64,000 nt of DNA from Anoxynatronum buryatiense (lineage in GTDB: Bacteria; Bacillota; Clostridia; Peptostreptococcales; Tindalliaceae): positions 62,001-126,000 of the forward strand of contig NZ_FXUF01000001.1 in NCBI RefSeq assembly GCF_900182905.1, read 5' to 3'. Positions 8,817 through 16,243 of the stretch are shown one piece after another; within the stretch, counting starts at the first letter, position 1; each line of letters starts with the position of its first letter. The position numbers and the translations under genes are program-made. Under the pieces are notes generated by a model. That model ran no database searches, was not told where the DNA came from, and saw nothing but the letters and a program-made list of their open reading frames with translations.

Positions 8817-9134
8817 TCACCGCCCCCTCTCTAGATGATGCCTGCCGTCTGAAACCAATTGCACCAATCTATGGTATTCATCCTTCAAAATATCTAATCC
8901 CTTATCTGTTATTGTATATACCTTTCTTCTATTCTCCTCAGAAACCTGTGCAATTATCTTCTCTTCTTCAAATCTGGATAGAAGATTATATAGCGTCCCA
9001 GCTCCAATTTTGACCCTTCCATCAGTTCGCCTATCTACTTCCTGCATAATGCTATAGCCGTGCTGAGGCTCTATCAAAGTCAGAAGTATATAGTACATCG
9101 GCTCTGTCAAGGTTTTAAACTGTTCCCTTGCCAT
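8817..9134 (-). CDS. PadR family transcriptional regulator
   Basis: A 105-residue winged-helix regulator of the short PadR type: MAREQFKTLTEPMYYILLTL, then QHGYSIMQEVDRRTDGRVKI, GAGTLYNLLSRFEEE (recognition helix) and a short C-terminal dimer helix. The start at 9134 follows GGAGGTGATTTG; a longer reading would run through the promoter. It is expected to repress its own operon, including the DUF2812 gene that follows it, through the dyad at 9163-9183. Confidence 0.92.
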   Translation of the reverse strand: MAREQFKTLTEPMYYILLTLIEPQHGYSIMQEVDRRTDGRVKIGAGTLYNLLSRFEEEKIIAQVSEENRRKVYTITDKGLDILKDEYHRLVQLVSDGRHHLERGR

Positions 9135-9162
9135 CAAATCACCTCCGTCGCATTTATATCGA

Positions 9163-9212
9163 TGATAGATATATCTACTATCAATATACTTTACTTTTTC
9201 TTCTTTTGTCAA
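9163..9212 (-). promoter_or_regulatory. PadR promoter and operator
   Basis: On the minus strand TTGACA (9207-9212), an 18-base spacer and TATATT (9183-9188). Directly downstream is a nested dyad: TAGATATATCTA is a perfect 12-base palindrome (9166-9177), and TGATAG (9163-9168) is mirrored by CTATCA (9178-9183). This is where a PadR dimer would block initiation. Confidence 0.75.
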
Positions 9213-9463
9213 TAATTTATTAATCGCGATGATCCAAAATGAGCTACACTGTGGTGGCACTGACATTGATTTAATCTAAAAATCAGTTGCCATAAATCCG
9301 AGAGATGATCTTAAAATAAACCAAGGAACCTGAATACCGGGCTCCTTTTTTTGATGACAAAATGTTCATGATTCATTACTGTTTCTGATATATCCAACTA
9401 TCATTACAAAATGTCGTGTAACATTTGCAAAAATTATTATAAGTTGCTACCTTTCATAATATC
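9213..9463. other. Gene-free AT-rich stretch
   Basis: Only a weak hairpin with GGAACC/GGGCTCC arms followed by six T residues (about 9322-9352) is visible, in a position to end plus-strand transcription; otherwise nothing recognisable. Confidence 0.4.
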
Positions 9464-9865
9464 TTACAAAACAGTTCTCATCACCTGCTCATGTTTAATC
9501 ATATGGGTTGTCATGAACTGGATCATTCGCGGCCAGTCATCTTCGTTAAAAGCATCGATGTCTCTGAGAAAATAAGCGATACGACTGCCTTTTCCCTTGT
9601 CGAGTCGCTGCCACTGTCATCCAGCTTGTTTTCAATGATCATCAAGCTTCCCTGTTCATCGAAAACCAGAAGGTCACACCGTTCCTTCGTATCATCAAAA
9701 CCGCTGAACTCCTTTTGAATGATCAACAGCCTTTCATCCAAAATATCAGTGTTTTTACTAATCCATTCCTGAAGATATTTCTTTCCTGGTAGCCCAATTC
9801 TTGAAAAGTTCTTTTGTTGATGGAAATGGCTTTGATAAGTTGCTTTCCTCTCTATTATAGATTAG
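9464..9865 (-). pseudogene. Decayed PD-(D/E)XK nuclease-like gene (DUF4268-type)
   Basis: On the minus strand one frame from about 9865 down to 9590 reads GLPGKKYLQEWISKNTDIL, LLIIQKEFSGFDDTKERCDL and MIIENKLDDSG, matching the conserved region of a PD-(D/E)XK family in which CDLL...D and ENK carry the active-site residues. It has no plausible start. Right after the SGSD stretch the similarity jumps to another frame, reading GSRIAYFLRDIDAFNEDDW and ending at 9464 with MRTVL, which looks like the C-terminal end of the same family. So the middle of the gene was deleted with a frame change. A nuclease of this type would be about 300 residues when intact. Confidence 0.65.
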
Positions 9866-9913
9866 GTTTGGAAACAGCTTAACCACTGAAGTGTCAGCTG
9901 TATCGCCACGTCT

Positions 9914-9966
9914 CAAAAAAGGCCTGAAGTGTACAAAACGATGCACACTGCAGGCCTTTTCTTTTT
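9914..9966. terminator. Strong hairpin with T tract
   Basis: AAAAGGCCTGAAGTGT pairs with ACACTGCAGGCCTTTT (ending at 9960) with one A-G mismatch and a 12-base loop, followed by TTTTCTTTTTG. It is a convincing terminator on the plus strand and, with its A-rich left arm, possibly on the minus strand too. Confidence 0.8.
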
Positions 9967-10018
9967 GTTTTTTCCTTCAGTCAGCTACTAATACAATTGA
10001 TATGATAAGGAAATCATC

Positions 10019-10062
10019 ATCATGCTGATATTTTGGTTGGCATCATGTCTAATCAGCATGAT
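10019..10062. repeat. 11-bp perfect inverted repeat
   Basis: ATCATGCTGAT (10019-10029) and ATCAGCATGAT (10052-10062) enclose 22 bases, just downstream of the membrane-protein gene. There is no T tract; role unknown, perhaps mRNA 3'-end protection. Confidence 0.5.
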
Positions 10063-10097
10063 CAGGCCATTAATTAACCTGCGAGAAATAACCGTGA

Positions 10098-10604
10098 CTA
10101 CTGGGCGTTCTCTGCCTGACGTTTGGGCGCTTCTTTTTCGTTGGTTTGAATGAATAGAATGATATGCGGGAGCAGTAAATGAACTGCCAGTGTCACCAAT
10201 GGTAGAAGCAACATGTATGGCTTGCCTTGTTCTGGTACAAACACAACATTTGACAGAATCACATTGGATAGAAAATTAACCGTTTGGTAGAATAAGCCCG
10301 GTGTGGAAACCGGATTTCGAAAGACCAACATACCGACAAAGCCATTAATCAGTGCAAAGATCATGCTGCCATGCACAATGTCTTTCTTCCTGAACTTTTT
10401 TAGCATCACCCACACAAAGATGATATGTGCGGCAAGTAAGATGGCTGTATCAATCAGGTTGGAGAAAAACCAGGAACTACTTGTTATGCTCAACAAGCTG
10501 CCAGTAAAACCCACCATCAGCTGAGACAGAATTGTGAACAAAGGTGTGAACCATGAAAATACCAGCAGAATAACTGCGACAAGGATGTTGTTTTTACTAT
10601 ACAT
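10098..10604 (-). CDS. Small four-helix membrane protein, unknown
   Basis: A 168-residue hydrophobic protein with predicted membrane segments near residues 7-27, 48-68, 82-98 and 132-152, a basic KKFRKKD loop between the second and third, and a polar tail. GGAGGAAGACACTC precedes the ATG. I do not recognise a family. It stands alone between a terminator-like inverted repeat and the mobile-element debris to its right. Confidence 0.65.
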   Translation of the reverse strand: MYSKNNILVAVILLVFSWFTPLFTILSQLMVGFTGSLLSITSSSWFFSNLIDTAILLAAHIIFVWVMLKKFRKKDIVHGSMIFALINGFVGMLVFRNPVSTPGLFYQTVNFLSNVILSNVVFVPEQGKPYMLLLPLVTLAVHLLLPHIILFIQTNEKEAPKRQAENAQ

Positions 10605-10886
10605 GAGTGTCTTCCTCCAATTGTCCAGTATTGTGTGGTAAAAATGCCCTTAAACGTCACAAAGGTATCACATTTAAGAAAAGCCGTCAAACGAAAGAAC
10701 TGATTATGTACCTGCGCAACCAAGGCGAATAACTGGCAAATTGATTGATTCTTTTCTGCGTCACCAGGCTTTCGCGGCATAAATCGTTCGTGTTTATGCT
10801 GCTTCACATAGATTGGTAACACCGCCGAGGAAGTTACACACTATTTTGGAATTGACTCGAACGAGTGAATGATTGAACACAAATTA
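10605..10886. other. Non-coding debris with a short orphan coding remnant
   Basis: No complete gene. On the plus strand about 35 codons ending at the stop at 10730-10732 read CPVLCGKNALKRHKG and then FKKSRQTKELIMYL, which looks like a real protein tail (zinc-ribbon flavour), without a start. The last 30 bases contain CGAACGAGTGAATG, related to the CGAACGAG/GAATGAACGAG motifs beside the integrase at 44.47 kb. Confidence 0.35.
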
Positions 10887-10966
10887 AACAAAACCCCAAA
10901 TGCGGGGCTTTACTCGTGGAATGAACTCAATTTGCAACTATTTCAAATAAAGGGTTAGCAGAATGG
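10887..10966 (+). repeat. Diverged copy of the integrase-proximal repeat (left copy)
   Basis: About 80 bases, including the hairpin ACCCCAAATGCGGGGCTTT and CGTGGAATGAACTCAATTTG, match 44530-44610 in the same orientation with roughly 11 differences and one indel by eye. The right copy lies directly after the integrase gene. Confidence 0.8.
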
Positions 10967-10977
10967 ATTTGCAAAAA

Positions 10978-11088
10978 ATCGAGTAGGGGGTAGCTGATTA
11001 ATTCAGCTACCGACCTCTCACACCACCGTGCGTACCGTTCGGTACACGGCGGTTCACGAAGCATCAATTTTAACGGATAGATAATAAC
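10978..11088 (-). mobile_element. Group II intron 3' remnant (domains V and VI)
   Basis: On the minus strand the DNA reads GAACCGCCGTGTACC, GAACGGTACGCACGGTGG and TGTGAGAGG (11055-11013): a domain V hairpin of the type common in bacterial group II introns. It is followed by a domain VI helix GTAGCTGAATTAATCAGCTAC and the intron end CTACTCGAT at 10978. Upstream the intron is cut off by the IS at 11089; neither the reverse transcriptase gene nor domain I is found on the other side of the IS. Confidence 0.75.
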
Positions 11089-12712
11089 TAGGGTCTGTTG
11101 AAAAAACCCCATATTTACACTGCTATATAACGCCCTGTCAACCAAGACGGTCTGTATAGAAGTTTTTTCAGCCAAAAACAAGGGCGTTTTGTAAATAGGG
11201 TCAAAAGAACCCGGAGCTTCTTCTCCAAGTTCATGGTATAGAAGCCCATTTCGATCATTGTTTCGGATGTTTCCTTAAGTTTCGTCATGATTCTATCCAA
11301 ACCGTAACAGCGTTTTCCGACTTCAAAGGCTCCTTCGACAGCATTGCGAATGGATTCGTCAAGTCTTTCCTGTGCCCGTTGGGCTTTTGCCAGTGTTTTG
11401 TTTTTTCGGCCAAGGGCAGGTCCGCTGATCCGAATGCCTTTTTCTTTGCAGTAGGCGATGTTTTTCCGGTTGCGGTAGATTTTATCTGCGATGACGGCTT
11501 CTGGATAACAGCCGTAGCGCTGGAGGTATCGCTCCACTGCCAGGATCAGGTCGGTGCTTTCATTAAAGTTGTCCCAACTGATTCGCTCGGTGTAGGCGTA
11601 GCCGTCTACCAGGCTGATGGAGACTTTGGCGCCAAATTCAGTGGGTTGGTTGACTTTCCCTCTGACGATGGGGCGAACATGAGGTTGATGAAGGCTGACG
11701 ATCCGATCGTCGATGCTGTGAGTGCCTTGTTCATACATGGTTTGCTGCTGCTCATACAGTGTTCGTAGGTTTCCAGCATTTCTTTTTGTTTGCCGGTGAG
11801 GGGCTGGTTTCTTTCGTCTAGCAGTAGTGTGTCGATGGCTGTCAGGTTCCGCTTCACGTAACCCAGTTGCTGCCTTATCCCTCGACGGATTTTCATTTTA
11901 CCGGGTCGTCTTGATTTGGCGATGTTCAGATAGTTCTTTCTGGCTTTGTTGCGGTAGGTGCGGGGCTTGTCCTGAACTTTCTTCAAGGGTTTGTGGAGCC
12001 AGTCGATGAACTTTTCCAATTTCTCCCGGGCTTCGTTTAGCAGGCTCAGGTCGGTTGGGTACTTGATGTTAGCGGGTGTGCAAGTGGCGTCCAGGATCAG
12101 GTTGCCTTTATTGGCAGGAGGTTCTTCTGTATGTTCATCCAGTGTTGTGCTTGTCCCTGTTGGTGGGTCATCCTGGTCATCATCAGTTCGGGTGTGTGTG
12201 CCAGGGTGGAGGGTTTCTTCATTGATGCGCCTGATCATGTCGGCGGGGATGCGCTTGCGGAAGTGGTGCATCATGGAGGTATCAAAGGGTGGTTCTGTCT
12301 GAAACTCATTTAGTCCAATGAAGTACTGCAAATACAGGTTCTCTATGATCAGTTGCCTGGTTTCCTCATCGGAAGTGCCCATTCTTGTTTGGATCACCAA
12401 GGAACCAAAGGCCATGCGAGCGGGTATCGCTGGGGCCCCGTCGGGCTTGAAATTTTTGGCGTATTCCTGTTCGACATAATCCCAGGGTATCTGGTCTGCC
12501 AGTTTTACCCATCGATTGTTAGGATTAAGGCCTCTGCCCAGCGGCGATAAAAAAGCATAAACGCTATGTTGTTCATCGGGTTTTCGATACATTTTCACCT
12601 CCCAAGTGCACGGTTTTTGGGTTGGATTAGTTAAAACCTATGCACTTATTATATCACAAAAGAGGCTTTGAGTCAGTAATATCAACGGGTTTAATGTTAT
12701 TCAGCAGACCCT
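11089..12712 (-). mobile_element. IS element (IS5/IS1182-like, DDE transposase)
   Basis: The ends are inverted: GGGTCTGTTGAA at 11091-11102 and, on the other strand, GGGTCTGCTGAA ending at 12710, each flanked by TA, which could be the target duplication or part of the end. The 1.6-kb body holds a DUF772-type transposase in two frames. The ends and gene type resemble IS5/IS1182-group elements; the exact family is uncertain. Confidence 0.85.
11115..12598 (-). pseudogene. Transposase split by a frameshift
   Basis: The first part (from ATG at 12598 to about 11775) has the N-terminal DUF772 region (IPWDYVEQEYA, QLIIENLYLQYFIGL, MMHHFRKRI). The second part, in the -1 frame from about 11775 to 11115, has the catalytic half (TLYEQQQTMYEQGTH, FGAKVSISLVDGYAY, AVIADKIYRNRKNI, EGAFEVGKRCYGL). 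The family sequence would continue ETY-RTLYEQ across the join, so one base appears to be missing near 11775. I see no classical heptamer for programmed slippage, so inactivation is the simpler reading; programmed frameshifting remains possible because both halves are otherwise intact. Confidence 0.75.
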
Positions 12713-12760
12713 ATTTTATTACATCTACGTCTTCACGCTATTTCGACAATGGCTTTTATG

Positions 12761-12790
12761 TTGACATCAAACATATGTTCCGTGTATGAT
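12761..12790 (+). promoter_or_regulatory. SOS-controlled promoter (DinR/LexA box)
   Basis: TTGACA (12761-12766), an 18-base spacer and TATGAT (12785-12790). The spacer holds CAAACATATGTTCC (12768-12781), which matches 12 of 14 positions of the Gram-positive box CGAACATATGTTCG and contains the palindrome AACATATGTT. Confidence 0.85.
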
Positions 12791-12809
12791 GAAGGTGGAG
12801 GCGAAACAA

Positions 12810-14078
12810 ATGTACTGTGTTTTTCATGTGGATGTTAACAGTGCTTATTTATCTTGGGAAGCAGTGTATCGATTGCAACAGGGAGATTCTGTTGATCTGC
12901 GCACTATTTCCTCAGTGGTGGGCGGCAACGAAGCCGACCGCCATGGAATTGTATTGGCCAAATCCATTCCCGCCAAAAAATACGGGATTCATACAGGGGA
13001 AACGCTTCATAGCGCCCGACAAAAGTGTCCAGGCCTGATGGTGGTGCCTCCCCGCTATGGATTATACATGCAGTGCAGTGAAGCCATGGTGGCCATCATG
13101 AGCCAGTATGCTCCCCTGATTCAAAGGTATTCTATCGACGAAGCTTTTTTGCATTACCAGTTTCCTCCAGGTATGACACCGGGACCTGAGGCAGAAGCCG
13201 CCGCCGTGAAAACCGCCACTCGACTGAAAGCCCAAATTAGGCAGGAATTGGGCTTTACGGTGAATGTGGGTATTGGACCCAATAAGCTACTGGCTAAAAT
13301 GGCTTCAGAGCTGCGAAAACCTGACCAGGTGCATACCCTTTTTCTTCATGAAATGCCCGAAAAAATGTGGCCTCTTCCAGTTCAGGAATTGTTTTTTGTG
13401 GGCCGGGCCACCGCTCGAAAACTGCGGGGATACAACATTTTCACCATTGGCCAGCTGGCAGCAACTGATCCCAAGCTGATTCATTGCTGGTTGAAAAAAC
13501 CAGGACTGCTTATCTGGCAATATGCCAATGGACTGGATCATTCCCGGGTGACAGATGAACCCGTACCCGTCAAAAGCATCGGCAATTCCAGCACCCTGGC
13601 TTTTGATGTGACTGACAGAGCCACAGCCCACCAGATTCTCCTGTCTCTTTGCGAAACCACCGCCATGCGTCTTCGAAAAATCCGCCGCTGTGCACAGGTA
13701 GTCTCGGTGACCCTTCGTTCCGATAAGCTCATTACCTGCCATCACCAACGCCGTCTGGAGGTACCCACCGATGTCACATCTCTCATTTGGCAGGAAGCCT
13801 GCCGTCTTTTTGATGATATTTGGCAAAAGGAGCCTCTTCGGCACATGGGAATGCACCTGTCAGATCTTTGCAGCAACGATTATTACCAGTTGTCCCTCTT
13901 CCATCAGCATCTGGAAAAACATCATCAGCTGGACAAGACCATTGATGCGCTCCGCTCCCGCTTTGGCACCCGGGCTGTTTTTCGGGGCTGCTTCTCTCAC
14001 TCTCCCATTCAGCCTCTCATGGGTGGAGTGCTGCAAGACCAAGAGGTGGAATACCCCATGATGGCCAGCTATTTGTAG
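12810..14078 (+). CDS. Y-family DNA polymerase (DinB/UmuC-like)
   Basis: A 422-residue translesion polymerase. The catalytic acidic residues are in HVDVNSAYLSW (D8) and YSIDEAF (D110, E111). The palm-finger core covers about residues 1-200, the helix-hairpin-helix LPVQELFFVGRATARKLRG lies near 193-211 and the little-finger domain follows. It copies past damaged bases during the SOS response. I start at 12810 rather than at the ATG at 12786, because that upstream ATG overlaps the -10 box; GGTGGAGG precedes 12810. The protein is longer than Pol IV of E. coli and more like the Gram-positive UvrX/DinB branch. A small gene follows and is probably co-transcribed. Its SOS box implies LexA control. 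Confidence 0.93.
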   Translation: MYCVFHVDVNSAYLSWEAVYRLQQGDSVDLRTISSVVGGNEADRHGIVLAKSIPAKKYGIHTGETLHSARQKCPGLMVVPPRYGLYMQCSEAMVAIMSQYAPLIQRYSIDEAFLHYQFPPGMTPGPEAEAAAVKTATRLKAQIRQELGFTVNVGIGPNKLLAKMASELRKPDQVHTLFLHEMPEKMWPLPVQELFFVGRATARKLRGYNIFTIGQLAATDPKLIHCWLKKPGLLIWQYANGLDHSRVTDEPVPVKSIGNSSTLAFDVTDRATAHQILLSLCETTAMRLRKIRRCAQVVSVTLRSDKLITCHHQRRLEVPTDVTSLIWQEACRLFDDIWQKEPLRHMGMHLSDLCSNDYYQLSLFHQHLEKHHQLDKTIDALRSRFGTRAVFRGCFSHSPIQPLMGGVLQDQEVEYPMMASYL

Positions 14079-14224
14079 TAACTGGTTATATGTGGCTGCT
14101 CACTTGCTTGCTGGGCGGTCTCCTGGTCTCTCATCTTTTACATCGGCCTCTATTGCGCGGCAAAAGGGAGAAAGATCTAATTTTTCTATTGAATTTTCAT
14201 TTACTCGCTGGGAGGCGAATTGTC

Positions 14225-14497
14225 ATGAAAGTATGGATGCATCCCATTGAAGTCATTGCTTTTTTTGATTCTCAGGGACTTCCCCGTCCGCTGCGGTATC
14301 GCTGGCAAGCGAAAGACCAGCCTCACCACGAACCTGTAATTGTTAAAGTGGACCGTATTCTTCAGCAGCATGAAGAAAAGCCGGCAGGAAACCGCATGCT
14401 GGTTTACCGTTGTCAGAGCGTGATGCATGATCTTGAGAGGGTTTATGAACTGAAGTACGAACTGAGTACCTGTAAATGGTTTTTGTTTAAGATGTAA
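14225..14497 (+). CDS. Small conserved protein downstream of the SOS polymerase
   Basis: A 90-residue basic protein starting MKVWMHPIEVIAFFDSQGLP and ending STCKWFLFKM. GGGAGGCGAATTGTC precedes the ATG at 14225, so the longer frame from 14090 is not needed. The pattern (a sheet-forming RPLRYRW..., VIVKVDRILQQHEEK, ERVYELKYELSTCKW) resembles small accessory proteins such as YolD that sit beside Y-family polymerases, but I cannot assign the family. Position about 145 bases after the polymerase stop, in the same direction and before a hairpin, suggests one SOS transcript. Confidence 0.7.
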   Translation: MKVWMHPIEVIAFFDSQGLPRPLRYRWQAKDQPHHEPVIVKVDRILQQHEEKPAGNRMLVYRCQSVMHDLERVYELKYELSTCKWFLFKM

Positions 14498-14507
14498 AAC
14501 CCGCCGA

Positions 14508-14561
14508 CAGCAAAGCAAAAGATCCTGGAGAATCGATTCCCCGGGATCTTTTGCTTTGCTG
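14508..14561 (+). terminator. 18-bp perfect hairpin after the SOS operon
   Basis: CAGCAAAGCAAAAGATCC (14508-14525) and its exact complement GGATCTTTTGCTTTGCTG (14544-14561) enclose 18 bases. No T tract follows, but the 3' arm is itself T-rich. The remaining gap 14562-14730 holds no gene that I can support. Confidence 0.7.
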
Positions 14562-14730
14562 GAGCTATTACCATGACTCAAACCTGGCATCTTTTCCTTG
14601 CCAACATGTACAGCAAACAAAATGATTCGCTGCTCATCGCTTTTAAACTCAAATCCTCCCAAACAATCCACTCCAAGAGACTCATCTTATGTCTTTTGAA
14701 CATTCTCACGCTTCCCTTGCTGGTTAAGCA

Positions 14731-14772
14731 AAAGTTCAGTTAAAGTTCAGAAAGCTGACAATGAATGTTCAG
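14731..14772 (+). promoter_or_regulatory. Phased direct repeats upstream of the VTC operon
   Basis: AAAGTTCAG occurs at 14731-14739 and 14742-14750, and GTTCAG again at 14767-14772: starts of GTTCAG are 11 and 22 bases apart, with a degenerate TGACAA at the missing step. Direct repeats on one helix face at 11-base spacing are the usual site type for OmpR/PhoB-family response regulators. No such regulator is in the window. Confidence 0.6.
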
Positions 14773-14819
14773 TTTTATGCAATATCATACGTGCATACAG
14801 ATATGAGGGGAGTGAGAAC

Positions 14820-15488
14820 ATGAACGGCAGACATGAGTTGAAGTATCATATCAACGCATCGGATTACGCACAGTTGCGAATGAGGCTGCAGACCGTAGCA
14901 AGACTGGACGAAAACGTCGGGGATGATGATGGCTATATCATTCGCAGCCTCTACTTTGATAATTATTCGGACAAGGCTGTGGTGGAAAAGTTATCGGGTT
15001 TGAGCCGTAGGGAAAAATTCCGGTTGCGATATTACAACGATGACACATCACTGATTCGCCTGGAAAAAAAGAGCAAGGAAAACCGGCTGACTTATAAGGA
15101 GAGCACCGTCATCAAGGCAGCGCAATGTGCAGCATTGTTGGCAGGGGAATACGATTGCCTTAAAACCCCGGACGAGCCATTGTTTATGGAACTGTATACA
15201 AAAATCCGTTATCAGAACCTTCGACCAAAAAGCATTGTGGAATACCACCGGGAAGCTTACACATACCACGCGGGAAATGTGCGAGTTACCTTTGATAGCA
15301 ACATCAGAACAGCAAACTGGGTGGCGGGCTTTCTGAATCGGCATATGACCACTATTCCGGCGGCAAAAACGATCATCTTAGAGATCAAATATGATGGCTT
15401 TCTTCCGGATATCATCAGCGACATTCTTCAAATCGGCTGGCGCAATCAAACTGAATTTTCAAAGTATGTCGTCGGAAGACTTGTATAA
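14820..15488 (+). CDS. VTC-domain polyphosphate polymerase-like protein
   Basis: A 222-residue protein consisting of one VTC tunnel-fold domain, related to the catalytic domain of yeast Vtc4, which makes polyphosphate from ATP. Visible features are RHELKYHI near the start, SLYFDNY (about residues 43-49), basic strand residues in RREKFRLRYYND and IRLEKKSKENR, ESTVIK, IVEYHREAYTY and the closing ILEIKYDGFLP. These arginines, lysines and glutamates line the triphosphate tunnel in the family. It is the first gene of a three-gene operon with DUF4956 and CotH, a recurrent bacterial combination. GAGGGGAGTGAGAAC precedes the ATG. Enzyme activity is inferred from the fold. Confidence 0.88.
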   Translation: MNGRHELKYHINASDYAQLRMRLQTVARLDENVGDDDGYIIRSLYFDNYSDKAVVEKLSGLSRREKFRLRYYNDDTSLIRLEKKSKENRLTYKESTVIKAAQCAALLAGEYDCLKTPDEPLFMELYTKIRYQNLRPKSIVEYHREAYTYHAGNVRVTFDSNIRTANWVAGFLNRHMTTIPAAKTIILEIKYDGFLPDIISDILQIGWRNQTEFSKYVVGRLV

Positions 15489-15545
15489 ACAAACACAACG
15501 ACATTCCATGTATTTTAACAACTCAAACCACAGGAGGAATCAACC

Positions 15546-16214
15546 ATGTTGGAACAAATTTTCAATTTCAGCTATTTGGATAGAGCCGCGACTTTTTCAA
15601 TCCCCGATATACTGGCGGCGCTGTTCATATCCTTTGCCATCGGGCTGTTCATCTTCTTTGTCTATACAAGAACTTTCAAAGGCGTTATGTACTCATCGTC
15701 CTTTGGCGTTTCACTGATCGCCATGAACATGCTTATATGCCTTGTCATTTTAACGGTCTCTTCGAATCTGCTGATCAGTCTCGGCATGATTGGGGCACTG
15801 TCCATCGTCCGCTTTAGAACAGTAGTAAAAGAACCCCTCGACCTGGTGTACTTATTTTGGTCGATCACAGAAGGCATCGTTGTTGGTGCGGGACTCATTC
15901 CCATGGCAGTCATCAGTTCTGTCGTCATTGGCCTTATGCTCTTTATTTTTGTCCATCGAAAAACGAACGACATGCCGTATGTGGTTGTCATCAGCTGCTC
16001 TGACGAAAAGGCAGAAGAACAGTCAATTCATCTGCTGCACAGTCACACCAAAAAAACCGTTGTCAAGGCGAAGAGCGTCTCCATCACAGGTGTAGAGTTA
16101 ACCGTCGAAGTGCGGCTAAAGGAATCATCGTCGCAATTTGTCAACGCACTTTTAGCAATCGAAGGTGTTCACAATGCGACTCTTGTTTCCTATAACGGCG
16201 AATACTACATGTAA
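15546..16214 (+). CDS. DUF4956 membrane protein
   Basis: A 222-residue protein with membrane segments near residues 22-44, 53-75, 78-98 and 104-128, then a cytosolic domain of about 85 residues with a ferredoxin-like pattern (YVVVISCSDEKAEE, VELTVEVRLKE, GVHNATLVSYNGEYYM). The hallmark of the family, MIGALSIVRFRTVVKEPLDLVYLFW, is split over residues 83-107. DUF4956 proteins are found beside VTC-domain and CotH genes; a role in membrane anchoring of the polymerase or transport of its product is plausible but unproven. AGGAGGAATCAACC precedes the ATG, 57 bases after the VTC gene. Confidence 0.88.
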   Translation: MLEQIFNFSYLDRAATFSIPDILAALFISFAIGLFIFFVYTRTFKGVMYSSSFGVSLIAMNMLICLVILTVSSNLLISLGMIGALSIVRFRTVVKEPLDLVYLFWSITEGIVVGAGLIPMAVISSVVIGLMLFIFVHRKTNDMPYVVVISCSDEKAEEQSIHLLHSHTKKTVVKAKSVSITGVELTVEVRLKESSSQFVNALLAIEGVHNATLVSYNGEYYM

Positions 16215-16243
16215 GGAGAATTTACCGGGAAGGATGTTTCAAC

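Noticed and set aside
10853-10880. CGAACGAG motifs as a full integrase arm array at the left copy
   Set aside because: Only one or two degenerate units are present, too few to claim an array.
12786-12809. Upstream ATG as start of the Y-family polymerase
   Set aside because: It overlaps the TATGAT -10 box and lacks a ribosome site; the ATG at 12810 has GGTGGAGG.
14201-14671. 156-codon minus-strand frame across the hairpin after the SOS operon
   Set aside because: It is antisense to the 90-residue gene and runs through the perfect hairpin; the first 35 residues look protein-like but no family or clear ribosome site supports it.
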